64,000 bases of DNA from Dawidia cretensis (GTDB lineage: Bacteria > Bacteroidota > Bacteroidia > Cytophagales > Cyclobacteriaceae). Below the pieces are notes generated by a model, which saw only the letters and a list, made by a program, of their open reading frames with translations, was not told the origin of the DNA and searched no databases. The DNA lies in contig NZ_JAHESE010000028.1 in assembly GCF_018598175.1 (NCBI RefSeq), positions 1 through 64,000 of the forward strand, read 5' to 3'. The position numbers and the translations under genes were made by a program. Below, piece by piece: positions 26,569 to 35,104 of this stretch (positions within the stretch are counted from its first letter, which is position 1; every line of letters starts with the position of its first letter).

Positions 26569-27579
26569 ATGCATATTGGCAAACGCTATAGTTTAAAAGA
26601 ATTTGTGATGTGGAGTCGTCGCGACATCTACAAATGCCTTTTCATCGCCGTCGTCCCCACGCTTTTTTATTGTTACGCGGGTTGGACGTTCATAGGTATT
26701 TCGTGGATGCCCGTTGCGATGCTCGGTACTGCGGTAGCCTTTATCGTCGGTTTTAAGAACAACGCCAGCTACAATCGGCTCTGGGAAGCCCGGCAGATTT
26801 ACGGCGCGATCATCAACGACAGCCGGGCCTTTGCGGTGAAAGCCCGTGACTTCGCGGGCGGTAAAACAAATCCGTCTGTACGCCTGCTGTTCAACCGGCA
26901 CTTTGCGTGGCTTACGTTTTTACGGTATCAGCTACGCGATCCCCGTCCGTGGGAGATTATGGACGAGGTGCGCTACAAAGAGTATATGAAAGGCGCCTAT
27001 TCCATTCCTGAACGGAACGAGCCGCTGGAAGCGACTGTGCAAGAGTTTTTAAGTCCGGAAGAGCTCCAGTATTTGCTGGGCAAGAAGAATCGTGCCTCGC
27101 AGACGCTCGCCTTGCAGTCTGAGTCGATTGCGGCCCTGCACCAACAGGGGGTGCTCAATGACTTTCAACAGCTGCAGTTGCAGGCCAGCATTACAGCCTT
27201 ATATGAACAGCAGGGTAAGGCGGAACGGATCAAGAATTTTCCCTACCCGCGCAACTTCTCCTCTATCACCACCTACCTGCTGCACTTATTTGTGATCTTG
27301 CTGCCTTTCGGTTTACTAAAAGAATTCGCGCACCTGGGCGACGGTACTGTGATCGAGGGTTATACCATTCATTTTATTATTCCCTTTACGACCATCGTAG
27401 GCTGGGCCTTTGTAACCCTGGATGCGGTGGGTGATAGCTCTATCAACCCTTTTGAAGGCAGCCCGAACGATGTACCCATTACCCAGATCAGCCGGATGAT
27501 TGAGACGGACCTGAAAGAGATGCTCGATGATACCCAGCTTCCGGCGCCGGTGGTACCGGTGCATAACATTGTGCTGTAA
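26569..27579 (+). CDS. Bestrophin-like anion channel family protein
   Basis: A 336-residue inner-membrane protein from ATG at 26569; upstream in-frame codons to 26347 do not read as protein. MHIGKRYSLKEFVMWSRRDI precedes the first helices, and GFKNNASYNRLWEARQIYGA (about 61-80) matches the bacterial bestrophin signature 'FRtntsYdRwwEaR'. A second helix pair lies at LHLFVILLPFGLLKEF and FIIPFTTIVGWAFVTLDAVG, followed by the family's C-terminal segment NPFEGSPNDVPITQISRMIE. Likely a pentameric ion channel of uncertain ion choice. Confidence 0.88.
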   Translation: MHIGKRYSLKEFVMWSRRDIYKCLFIAVVPTLFYCYAGWTFIGISWMPVAMLGTAVAFIVGFKNNASYNRLWEARQIYGAIINDSRAFAVKARDFAGGKTNPSVRLLFNRHFAWLTFLRYQLRDPRPWEIMDEVRYKEYMKGAYSIPERNEPLEATVQEFLSPEELQYLLGKKNRASQTLALQSESIAALHQQGVLNDFQQLQLQASITALYEQQGKAERIKNFPYPRNFSSITTYLLHLFVILLPFGLLKEFAHLGDGTVIEGYTIHFIIPFTTIVGWAFVTLDAVGDSSINPFEGSPNDVPITQISRMIETDLKEMLDDTQLPAPVVPVHNIVL

Positions 27580-27705
27580 GCGCCAAGGGTTATTCGTAGA
27601 TGCGCCAAGGACCCGGTAAATCTCAAAAATAATCTTAATACACGAAGGGGTAAAATACGGGAACCGCGCTTTTACTAGTGTTACAACGATTGAACGCTAG
27701 CTAAA

Positions 27706-28764
27706 ATGAACTACTCCGAATTTTCTTCTGACGACTTTATTAAGGATGATCATTTCCAGCAATGGGTATTGTCGCCGGATGAGGCCAATAGTAGATTTTG
27801 GGAGGATTTCATCCGGCAGCATCCGTACAAGCAAGCCGAGGTGCAGGAAGCACGGCAGTTTTTGTTGCTATTTCATTTTCGTGAAAGCGACGTTTTTCAA
27901 TCACGTATCTCCAGCCTGAAGAAAAGGATCGATGCTGAAATCGACCAAACGGAGCGTCATGCTATACAGGAAACACCCCCTGCCGGGGTTTTAGATCTTC
28001 CACAAAAAGGTGACGTCAGGGTGAGCGCATTCCGGCGGTATTGGTATGCCGCGGCGGCGGTTACGCTTGTTATGCTCGCGACCGCACTCTATTTCTTAAA
28101 TCCGACAGTTCAAAAACAAGTCACGGCCCGGGGCCATCGCACGTTCGTCACCCTGGACGACGGAACAAAAATATGGTTGAATGCCGAGAGCCGGTTAACC
28201 TATCCTAAAAGTTTCCGCGGGGAAGAAACACGCGAAGTGCAGCTGGAAGGCGAAGCCTATTTCGACGTCGCCGAGAATAAACAAAAGCCTTTTATTGTTC
28301 ACACCTCCGACATCCGCATTAAGGTGCTGGGCACATCGTTCAACGTCAAATCGTACGGAAAAGATAGAACGATTCAAACCACACTCATCAAGGGAAAAGT
28401 TACGATAGAATCTTCCGTGGATTCGGCAAAGCTTACCCTGATGCCGAATCAGCAAGCGGTTTTTGAGAAAGAATCTAAAATACTTTTTCTGGAACATAAA
28501 GACGAAGCTGCCGACTATACCTCCTGGCGGGACGGCCAGCTATTATTTGATGATCGCCCGTTGTCCGACATTGTAAATGAGCTGGAGCGTTGGTTTAATG
28601 TCACCATCGAAGTGGAAGATCACGCATCATTGAACTGCCACTTTTCTGCCAAAGTCGACAACAAAACGTTAGAACAAGTCCTCGAGCTGTTTAAGGATGC
28701 TGAAGGCATTGACTATAGAATCGACGGCGCGAAAGTTCTTATACTCGGAAAACTGTGTAACTGA
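27706..28764 (+). CDS. FecR-family anti-sigma factor
   Basis: A 352-residue inner-membrane regulator that holds an ECF sigma factor and receives the signal from an STN-containing SusC. The cytoplasmic part (about 1-105) begins SDDFIKDDHFQQWVLSPDEA. One helix follows (YAAAAVTLVMLATALYFL, about 113-130). The periplasmic FecR domain (about 140-240) has TRGHRTFVTLDDGTKIWLNA-type sequence and YFDVAENKQKPFIVHTSDIR. A DUF4974 domain ends the protein (LSDIVNELERWFNVTIEVED, about 286-305). No sigma gene lies upstream; the nearest candidate is 9.4 kb away at 38168 on the other strand. Confidence 0.93.
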   Translation: MNYSEFSSDDFIKDDHFQQWVLSPDEANSRFWEDFIRQHPYKQAEVQEARQFLLLFHFRESDVFQSRISSLKKRIDAEIDQTERHAIQETPPAGVLDLPQKGDVRVSAFRRYWYAAAAVTLVMLATALYFLNPTVQKQVTARGHRTFVTLDDGTKIWLNAESRLTYPKSFRGEETREVQLEGEAYFDVAENKQKPFIVHTSDIRIKVLGTSFNVKSYGKDRTIQTTLIKGKVTIESSVDSAKLTLMPNQQAVFEKESKILFLEHKDEAADYTSWRDGQLLFDDRPLSDIVNELERWFNVTIEVEDHASLNCHFSAKVDNKTLEQVLELFKDAEGIDYRIDGAKVLILGKLCN

Positions 28765-28825
28765 TACCAAACAACCAACACTCACCGGATGCTATAACGA
28801 AGAAAGAAACATACCTAAAAAAGAA

Positions 28826-28851
28826 TCGGAAGGTGTTCGAGCACCCTCCGA
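28826..28851 (+). promoter_or_regulatory. Hairpin in the fecR-susC intergenic region
   Basis: TCGGA-A-GGTG (28826-28835) pairs with CACC-C-TCCGA (28842-28851) around TTCGAG, with one mismatch. No T-run follows. It may stabilise or separate the fecR and susC messages. Confidence 0.4.
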
Positions 28852-28859
28852 CCTTACGT

Positions 28860-28882
28860 GAGGTGCCACCAGGTGACACCTC
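28860..28882. promoter_or_regulatory. Tandem GGTGnCACC palindromes upstream of susC
   Basis: Two units, AGGTGCCACC and AGGTGACACC, lie back to back at 28861-28880, each a near-perfect palindrome, spaced ten bases apart (one helical turn). The whole 23 bp is also an imperfect palindrome bounded by GAGGTG and CACCTC. It is centred 57 bp before the susC-like ATG. A dimeric regulator site is a reasonable guess. Confidence 0.4.
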
Positions 28883-28927
28883 GCCAGATTAATAAAAATG
28901 GAATCTTACTAATCAACTTTCGAAGTT

Positions 28928-31900
28928 ATGAAAAAAACTTTACGGAATGAAAGTCCCGAGCCCTATTGGCAATACACAGGCATTCAAGTAATTACACGTA
29001 TGGTGGCCTTTTTAATTGCTTCTCTCAGTCTTTTTCAGCTACAGGCAGCCGATACCGTGCATAAAAGCGAACGCATTACGGTATCCTTTGATCAGACCGC
29101 CTTGAAAGAGGCTATCACCCTGCTGGAAAATAAAACACCCTATCGCTTTTTCTACAACCATCGCCTGATTGATGATTCTAAAAAGATCACCGCCAGGCTT
29201 GTGAATGTTCCCATACGGGTCGCTGTCTCCGCGTTACTGAAGGGTATCGAAGTCGATTTTAAAATTAAGGGTGATCAAATCATTCTGAAGAAGAAACGAG
29301 CAGAACTGGTATTACAAACATCGTCCGGCACCCTTACGCTTGTGGCGGCGGGCGAAGCAGACAACACTGCTGAGACTACGATTGATAATTTTGTTCGGTA
29401 TGAATTAACCGTATCGGGCCAGGTTTTCGCGGAGAATAGTGACCCTCTTCCCGGTGTCAGTGTGCTGATAAAAGGTACTACCGTGGGTACCGTTACAGAC
29501 CAGGATGGTAACTACACGTTGCGTATTCCGGATGAGTTTGCGGCGACTGGCATTTTGGTGTTTTCGTTTATTGGTTATGCGCGTCAGGAAGTAACGGTCA
29601 ATAATAAAACGGTTATCGATCTTACCATGACTCCGGATGTATCGTCTCTGGAGGAGATTTTAGTGATTGGCTACGGCACGCAAAAGCGGGAGACAGTGAC
29701 CGGGTCGGTATCTGCTGTGACCAGCAAAGATCTGGAAAGTGTACACGCCGTCACGACCAGTTCGATGCTGGCGGGTAAACTTCCGGGTTTGTCCTTCCGA
29801 CAGGTAGATGGACGTCCCGGATCGAGCGCGTCGATTCAGATTCGTAACATGGGCAGTCCGTTGTTTGTCATCGATGGCATTCAAAAAGATGAAGGACAAT
29901 TCAATAACATTTCCCCCAACGACATCGAGAGTCTGACGATTTTAAAAGACGCTTCGGCTTCGGTCTATGGATCACGGGCCGCCAACGGCGTTGTCATTGT
30001 TACGACCAAAAAAGGAAAAACAGGCAGTGGCAATACCTTTAGTGTGGATGCCTACACGGGGTGGCAGAACTGGACGCGCTTTCCGGAAACGGTCAACGCG
30101 GGGGATTGGTACACGGCCAAAGTAGAAGCCGATGTGAATGATGGAAAGCCCGCGGCTGATATTATGTCCCGCGAAGAATTGAGCAAATGGCAGGCCGGCA
30201 CGGAGAAGGGATACCGGAGCTTTGATTGGTATAAGTATATTATTAAAGGGAATGCGCCCCAATCTTCTGTTACGATGAGCGCCACGGGTGGCTCGGATAA
30301 GATCAATTATTACTTTTCACTCGGGCGGGTAAAACAATCTTCTGTATTAGGCAGAGAATATACATTCGAGCGTACCAACATTCAAACCAACATTGGCGCG
30401 CAAATTACGAACCGGTTTAAGCTCAGCACCCAAATCAACGGGCGTATCGAGACCCGCGATCAGCCCGGCATTCCGGGGGAAGATGATTATTGGTTACCGC
30501 GTTTTGCCTTGTTCCGCAATCGACCTTTCGAACGTCCCTTTGCCAATGATAACCCCGACTATCCCAATCACATTCAGAACGACGAGACCAATTTTGCCTG
30601 GTTGAATAAAAAGGACGCGGGGTATTGGACAGAAGATTGGCGGGTACTACAGCTCAATTTCACCGGCGAGTATGAAACACCCATCAAAGGGCTAAAAGCG
30701 AAGGGTGTTTATTCGTATTATTATGCCGATCGCCTGATGAATGGCCACGAATATACGTACGACACCTATACGTACGAGGAGGCAACCGATACGTATGCCC
30801 GCACCGGCGGGAGTACCAACCCCTGGCGGGAGCGGGGCACACGAAAGGTACTCGAGACGGTCGTACAGGGCCAGCTGGATTATAATCACACCTTCAACGG
30901 TAGCCATACACTGTCAGCGACTTTTGTGGCCGAGCGCATTAACAGACGCAATTTAGAAACATGGGTCCATTCGGTGCCCAAGACCAATGAATTGCCGATT
31001 CTGTTGTTTAACGATATGGATACCTACAATGATATCGATTATGAAGAGGCTCGCATTGGTTACGTCGGCCGCCTGTCGTATGACTATCAGGGAAAGTATC
31101 TTCTGGAAGTAGCCGGCAGACGCGATGCGTCGTGGAAATTTGCGCCGGGTAAACGCTGGGGCGTATTCCCCGCTGTTTCGGCCGGATGGCGCATCAGTGA
31201 AGAAGCGTTCTATAAAAATTTTACGCCGCTATCCAATACACTGAGTGAGGTCAAAATAAGAGCATCGCATGGACTGTTAGGGGATGACAATATTCCCATT
31301 GGCTCGTTCGATTATCTTTCCGGCTATCGCTATCCTGCGTCCACGGCCATTCTGGACATGATCAGAACCGGTGGCCAGGTTATCAATTCAACGACTGTTA
31401 AAACGGCCTACGATGTTCAGGGCGACGGACGACCGATCACCAACATCTCCTGGTTAGAAAGTCGCATGACGGATGTCGGTATCGACTATGGACTTTTAAA
31501 TGGAAAAATAACGGGTGCGTTAGATTACTTCTATCGTAAACGCACGGGGTTGTTTCAACGGAAGGAAGATGTGTTGATGCCGCGTGAGCTGGGGTATGAC
31601 TTGGCGCCCGAGAATTTACGAAGCGATGCGTATGTCGGCGGCGAGGCATCGTTGGCATATTCGGGTATTGTTCGCGGTGTTAGTTTCTCCGTCGGTGGAA
31701 ATGTTTCGTACTCGCGCTTAAAACAACTAACCGGCTATAAACCTGAATTAAACTGGGGCAATTCCTGGGATCATTATAGAAACACCGGCGCCGCGACCAA
31801 TCGGTGGGCGGATGCTCTCTGGGGCCTCGATGCTATCGGTCAGTTTACCTCACAAGAACAGATCGCGAGTTATCCGGTCGATATTGACGGACAGGGTAAT

Positions 31901-32509
31901 AAAACCTTGTTGCCGGGTGACTTGATCTACAAGGATATCAACACCGACGGTGTGATCAATGGTTATGACGAGCGGCCGATCGGCTACTCCCGTACGAATA
32001 ACCCCACGGTCAATTACGGCCTGTTTATCACACTCAACTGGAAGAATTTTGATTTCCGTGCGGACTTCTCCGGTGGTTCAATGTTCTCGAACGTCCGGCG
32101 TTGGGAGATGGCCGTGCCCTTCCAGAATGGCGGCAATTTGTTACAGGAACTGTATGAAGACCACTGGCGCCGCGAAGACCCCTATGATCCGAACAGCCGC
32201 TGGATCCCCGGCAAATACCCTACGATGCGGTATGCCAACGGCGACCACAGTAATTATCGGATCTCCGATTTTTGGGTGACCAACGTCCGGTACTTACGAC
32301 TGCGCACCATGGAGGTGGGTTACTCCCTGCCCAAGACCTTGTTGGAGAAAGTAAAATTGAAAAGAGCCCGGGTATATGTCAATACGTTCAATTTGTTCTC
32401 TATTGACAATGTGGGCAAATATGGTATGGAACCTGAGGTGGCCAATGAAAACGGACTGCAGTATCCACAACACAAGCTGGTTAATATTGGTGTTAACGTA
32501 TCATTCTAA
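28928..32509 (+). CDS. SusC/RagA-family receptor with N-terminal STN signalling domain
   Basis: A 1193-residue TonB-dependent importer. After a long N-terminus with a signal helix (MVAFLIASLSLFQLQA, about 25-40) comes an STN domain (about 48-125: SFDQTALKEAITLLENKTPY, FFYNHRLIDDSKKITARLVN). Next are a CarboxypepD_reg-like domain (LTVSGQVFAENSDPLPGVSV), the EEILVIGYGTQKRETVTGSV signature, the plug and a barrel ending in KLVNIGVNVSF. The STN domain normally contacts the FecR periplasmic domain, so this receptor should signal through the FecR encoded just upstream. SusD follows after 12 bp. Confidence 0.95.
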   Translation: MKKTLRNESPEPYWQYTGIQVITRMVAFLIASLSLFQLQAADTVHKSERITVSFDQTALKEAITLLENKTPYRFFYNHRLIDDSKKITARLVNVPIRVAVSALLKGIEVDFKIKGDQIILKKKRAELVLQTSSGTLTLVAAGEADNTAETTIDNFVRYELTVSGQVFAENSDPLPGVSVLIKGTTVGTVTDQDGNYTLRIPDEFAATGILVFSFIGYARQEVTVNNKTVIDLTMTPDVSSLEEILVIGYGTQKRETVTGSVSAVTSKDLESVHAVTTSSMLAGKLPGLSFRQVDGRPGSSASIQIRNMGSPLFVIDGIQKDEGQFNNISPNDIESLTILKDASASVYGSRAANGVVIVTTKKGKTGSGNTFSVDAYTGWQNWTRFPETVNAGDWYTAKVEADVNDGKPAADIMSREELSKWQAGTEKGYRSFDWYKYIIKGNAPQSSVTMSATGGSDKINYYFSLGRVKQSSVLGREYTFERTNIQTNIGAQITNRFKLSTQINGRIETRDQPGIPGEDDYWLPRFALFRNRPFERPFANDNPDYPNHIQNDETNFAWLNKKDAGYWTEDWRVLQLNFTGEYETPIKGLKAKGVYSYYYADRLMNGHEYTYDTYTYEEATDTYARTGGSTNPWRERGTRKVLETVVQGQLDYNHTFNGSHTLSATFVAERINRRNLETWVHSVPKTNELPILLFNDMDTYNDIDYEEARIGYVGRLSYDYQGKYLLEVAGRRDASWKFAPGKRWGVFPAVSAGWRISEEAFYKNFTPLSNTLSEVKIRASHGLLGDDNIPIGSFDYLSGYRYPASTAILDMIRTGGQVINSTTVKTAYDVQGDGRPITNISWLESRMTDVGIDYGLLNGKITGALDYFYRKRTGLFQRKEDVLMPRELGYDLAPENLRSDAYVGGEASLAYSGIVRGVSFSVGGNVSYSRLKQLTGYKPELNWGNSWDHYRNTGAATNRWADALWGLDAIGQFTSQEQIASYPVDIDGQGNKTLLPGDLIYKDINTDGVINGYDERPIGYSRTNNPTVNYGLFITLNWKNFDFRADFSGGSMFSNVRRWEMAVPFQNGGNLLQELYEDHWRREDPYDPNSRWIPGKYPTMRYANGDHSNYRISDFWVTNVRYLRLRTMEVGYSLPKTLLEKVKLKRARVYVNTFNLFSIDNVGKYGMEPEVANENGLQYPQHKLVNIGVNVSF

Positions 32510-32521
32510 CGGCATCTGATT

Positions 32522-34393
32522 ATGAAAAAGATATTTATACTGACTTCGGCCCTGGTATTGCTGGTAAGCTGGTCGTGTAACGACGAGGCATTTCTCAACA
32601 AACAACCGAACGATCTGTTAAACGATGAAGAGGTTTGGAAGAATCGTGACCTGGTGGTATTGGCATTAGGTGATTTATACAATCGATTCCCGGACTATCA
32701 GACGATCGAGAATTGGGGAGAGTTCGCCAATTTTGATGAGGCCTTTGCCAGCCGCGATTATGGCCGGCATCAGAATAATGATTGGGGTTTTGGCGATTGG
32801 GGCTATTGGGATTATAGCTATATCCGTGCGCTCAACAGTTTTATTAAACGCTGCACCGACGCTACCGCACTGACCGAAGAAGATCGGCAAACCTTTTTAG
32901 CAGAAGCGCGTGTGCTGCGTGCCGCAGTGTATTTTGAAGAGGTGAAGCGTATGGGCGGTGTACCGTTGATATTAGAGCCACTCACCTATGACTATTCCGG
33001 TGACCCTACCTCCCTGCAATTTCCCCGCGCGAAAGAGTCTGATGTGTATGACTTTGTCATCAGCGAGCTGGATGACGTGAAAGATAAATTGGTTGATCCA
33101 AATGTCGGCGGCGGTAGAATATACTCCCGCGCAACAAAGGGTCTTGTATTAGCCATGAAAGCCCGGGCCGCGCTATATGCGGCGTCTATTGCCAAATATG
33201 GCGTGACGACACCGTCGGAAACAACCGCAGGCGGCGAAGCGGGAATTCCCACCGGCATGGCAAATGGGTATTATGAAAAAGCCCTGGCGGCAGCGCAGGA
33301 ATTGATTGGCACGGGCTGGTATTCACTCTACAAAAAGAACACCGACCTTCGCGAAAATTTCGTGAACCTCTTCCTGGATAAATCTAATAATACGGAAGTA
33401 ATTTTTGTCGAGGATTTTAAGCTGAAAGACAAAGCGCATGGTTTTACCACCAACAATCAACCCATCGATCAAACCGAAGAGCCCGGCGATTCCGGTTGGT
33501 TAAACCCGACGCTCAACCTCGTGCAATCTTTTGAAAAACTGGATAACACATTTGCACCGCTGGCGATCGGTACGCCCGGCAACTACGTCTACTACGATAA
33601 CATAACCGATCTATATGAAGATCGTGATGCCCGCCTGTGGGCGACCGTCATGCTGCCCGGCACGCAGTTTAAAGGGCGCACGGTTGACATCTGGGCGGGG
33701 TATATGTTGGCCGATAATACTATTATCACCTCCGGTGCGCTGGGTGGCCAGGCTACGTTGCCCGGACAAAGCGTGGCAGAACAGGTCGTTGGTAAGAATG
33801 GCCCGATCGATCAGGTGGAGAAAAGCGCGCAGACAGGCTACTACGTCCGTAAATTTTTGGATCCATCCATCGGATCGGGTCAACGCGGCATTGGCAGCGC
33901 CGTGTGGTGGGTTCGTTATCGGTATGCCGAAGTATTGCTGAATGCCGCAGAAGCTGCGTTCGAGCTGGGACAGCCCGAAGTGGCCGCCGGGTATATGAAC
34001 GAAGTCAGACAACGGGCTGGTTTTACGATCGATTTGGCACCGGGCGAAATAACCTTCGATCGTATTGTGCACGAACGTAAAGTAGAGTTGGCCTTTGAAG
34101 GACATCAGTTGTGGGATCTGAAACGTTGGCGTCTGGCGCATAAAGTCTGGGATGGTCAAAACATAGGATTGACGACAAACCCGGGCAAGGCAGACGAATC
34201 CAGCACAAAGCCCTATGGTCTGTGGCCGTATAAAGTGTATGATCCGGGCAATGCCAACGACGGTAAGTGGATCTTTAAAGTCGTAATTCCGGGCAAGGCC
34301 ATTGGCGTTGATCGATTCCGGTTGCGGAACTATTACTCCGAAATCAACAGTGACATCTTAAGCCGTAATCCTAAACTTGTTCAAAATCCCTAG
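32522..34393 (+). CDS. SusD/RagB-family lipoprotein
   Basis: A 623-residue lipoprotein (MKKIFILTSALVLLVSWSCN, lipid Cys near 19), longer than the first SusD here. Family features are FLNKQPNDLLNDEEVWKN, the helices FLAEARVLRAAVYFEEVKRM followed by GGVPLILEPL, WWVRYRYAEVLLNAAEAAFE, YMNEVRQRAGF and VHERKVELAFEGHQLWDLKR. It binds the substrate of the adjacent STN-SusC. The DUF3823 lipoprotein gene starts five bases after its stop, so the genes are one operon. Confidence 0.95.
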   Translation: MKKIFILTSALVLLVSWSCNDEAFLNKQPNDLLNDEEVWKNRDLVVLALGDLYNRFPDYQTIENWGEFANFDEAFASRDYGRHQNNDWGFGDWGYWDYSYIRALNSFIKRCTDATALTEEDRQTFLAEARVLRAAVYFEEVKRMGGVPLILEPLTYDYSGDPTSLQFPRAKESDVYDFVISELDDVKDKLVDPNVGGGRIYSRATKGLVLAMKARAALYAASIAKYGVTTPSETTAGGEAGIPTGMANGYYEKALAAAQELIGTGWYSLYKKNTDLRENFVNLFLDKSNNTEVIFVEDFKLKDKAHGFTTNNQPIDQTEEPGDSGWLNPTLNLVQSFEKLDNTFAPLAIGTPGNYVYYDNITDLYEDRDARLWATVMLPGTQFKGRTVDIWAGYMLADNTIITSGALGGQATLPGQSVAEQVVGKNGPIDQVEKSAQTGYYVRKFLDPSIGSGQRGIGSAVWWVRYRYAEVLLNAAEAAFELGQPEVAAGYMNEVRQRAGFTIDLAPGEITFDRIVHERKVELAFEGHQLWDLKRWRLAHKVWDGQNIGLTTNPGKADESSTKPYGLWPYKVYDPGNANDGKWIFKVVIPGKAIGVDRFRLRNYYSEINSDILSRNPKLVQNP

Positions 34394-34398
34394 CTTCT

Positions 34399-35100
34399 AT
34401 GAAAATGATAAGAATATATAGTGTACTATCCATAGCGGTTTTAATCCTGGGCTCGTGCGCGTTTGATAATTACGACGCCCCGGAATCGAAATTAGAGGGT
34501 CAGCTCGTCTATCAGGGCACTCCCCTGAACCTGGACGCGCGCAATGTGTACATGGAATTATGGGAACCCGGCTGGGAGAAGAAAAACAAAATTGACGTGC
34601 ACGTGAATCAGAACGGCGCTTTTTCCGCGTTGCTTTTTAACGGCGATTACAAACTGTTCATTCGTCGCAATTCCGTTCCCTTTATGGCACCGCACAATGA
34701 TCAAACCAACTCCGATACCATCCTGGTGGAAATACGCGGTAATAAAAAAGTCGACATCGATGTCATACCGTATTATCTGGTAAAAAATGCTTCCATTACA
34801 AATTCAGAGAACACAGTCAACGCTACTTTTGGCATTGAAAAAGTCATCACGGACGCCAATCAAAAAGATGTTGAACGGGTAACGCTGTATATCAACAAAG
34901 GCAATTTGGTGAGCGCCGATATGAAGATTGGAGAAGCGTCGCTCAACGGTGGGGATATTGCAGATCCCAATGCTATCCTCTTAACCACCCAAATTCCGGA
35001 TATGACGCCTGCACAATCGTACGTGTACGCGCGCGTTGGAATTAAGTTGGCAGGGGTGGATTATTTAATCTATTCAGAAATTCAAAAAATCGATTTCTAA
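34399..35100 (+). CDS. DUF3823 lipoprotein
   Basis: A 233-residue lipoprotein (LSIAVLILGSCAFDNYDAPE, lipid Cys near 20). The segment SKLEGQLVYQGTPLNLDARN with LWEPGWEKKNKIDVHVNQNG matches the N-terminal module of DUF3823, which is almost always encoded beside SusC/SusD pairs; a second beta-sandwich follows (about 125-233). It is thought to be an accessory surface glycan-binding or receptor-complex subunit. The genes before and after lie within about five bases. Confidence 0.88.
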   Translation: MKMIRIYSVLSIAVLILGSCAFDNYDAPESKLEGQLVYQGTPLNLDARNVYMELWEPGWEKKNKIDVHVNQNGAFSALLFNGDYKLFIRRNSVPFMAPHNDQTNSDTILVEIRGNKKVDIDVIPYYLVKNASITNSENTVNATFGIEKVITDANQKDVERVTLYINKGNLVSADMKIGEASLNGGDIADPNAILLTTQIPDMTPAQSYVYARVGIKLAGVDYLIYSEIQKIDF

Positions 35101-35104
35101 TATA

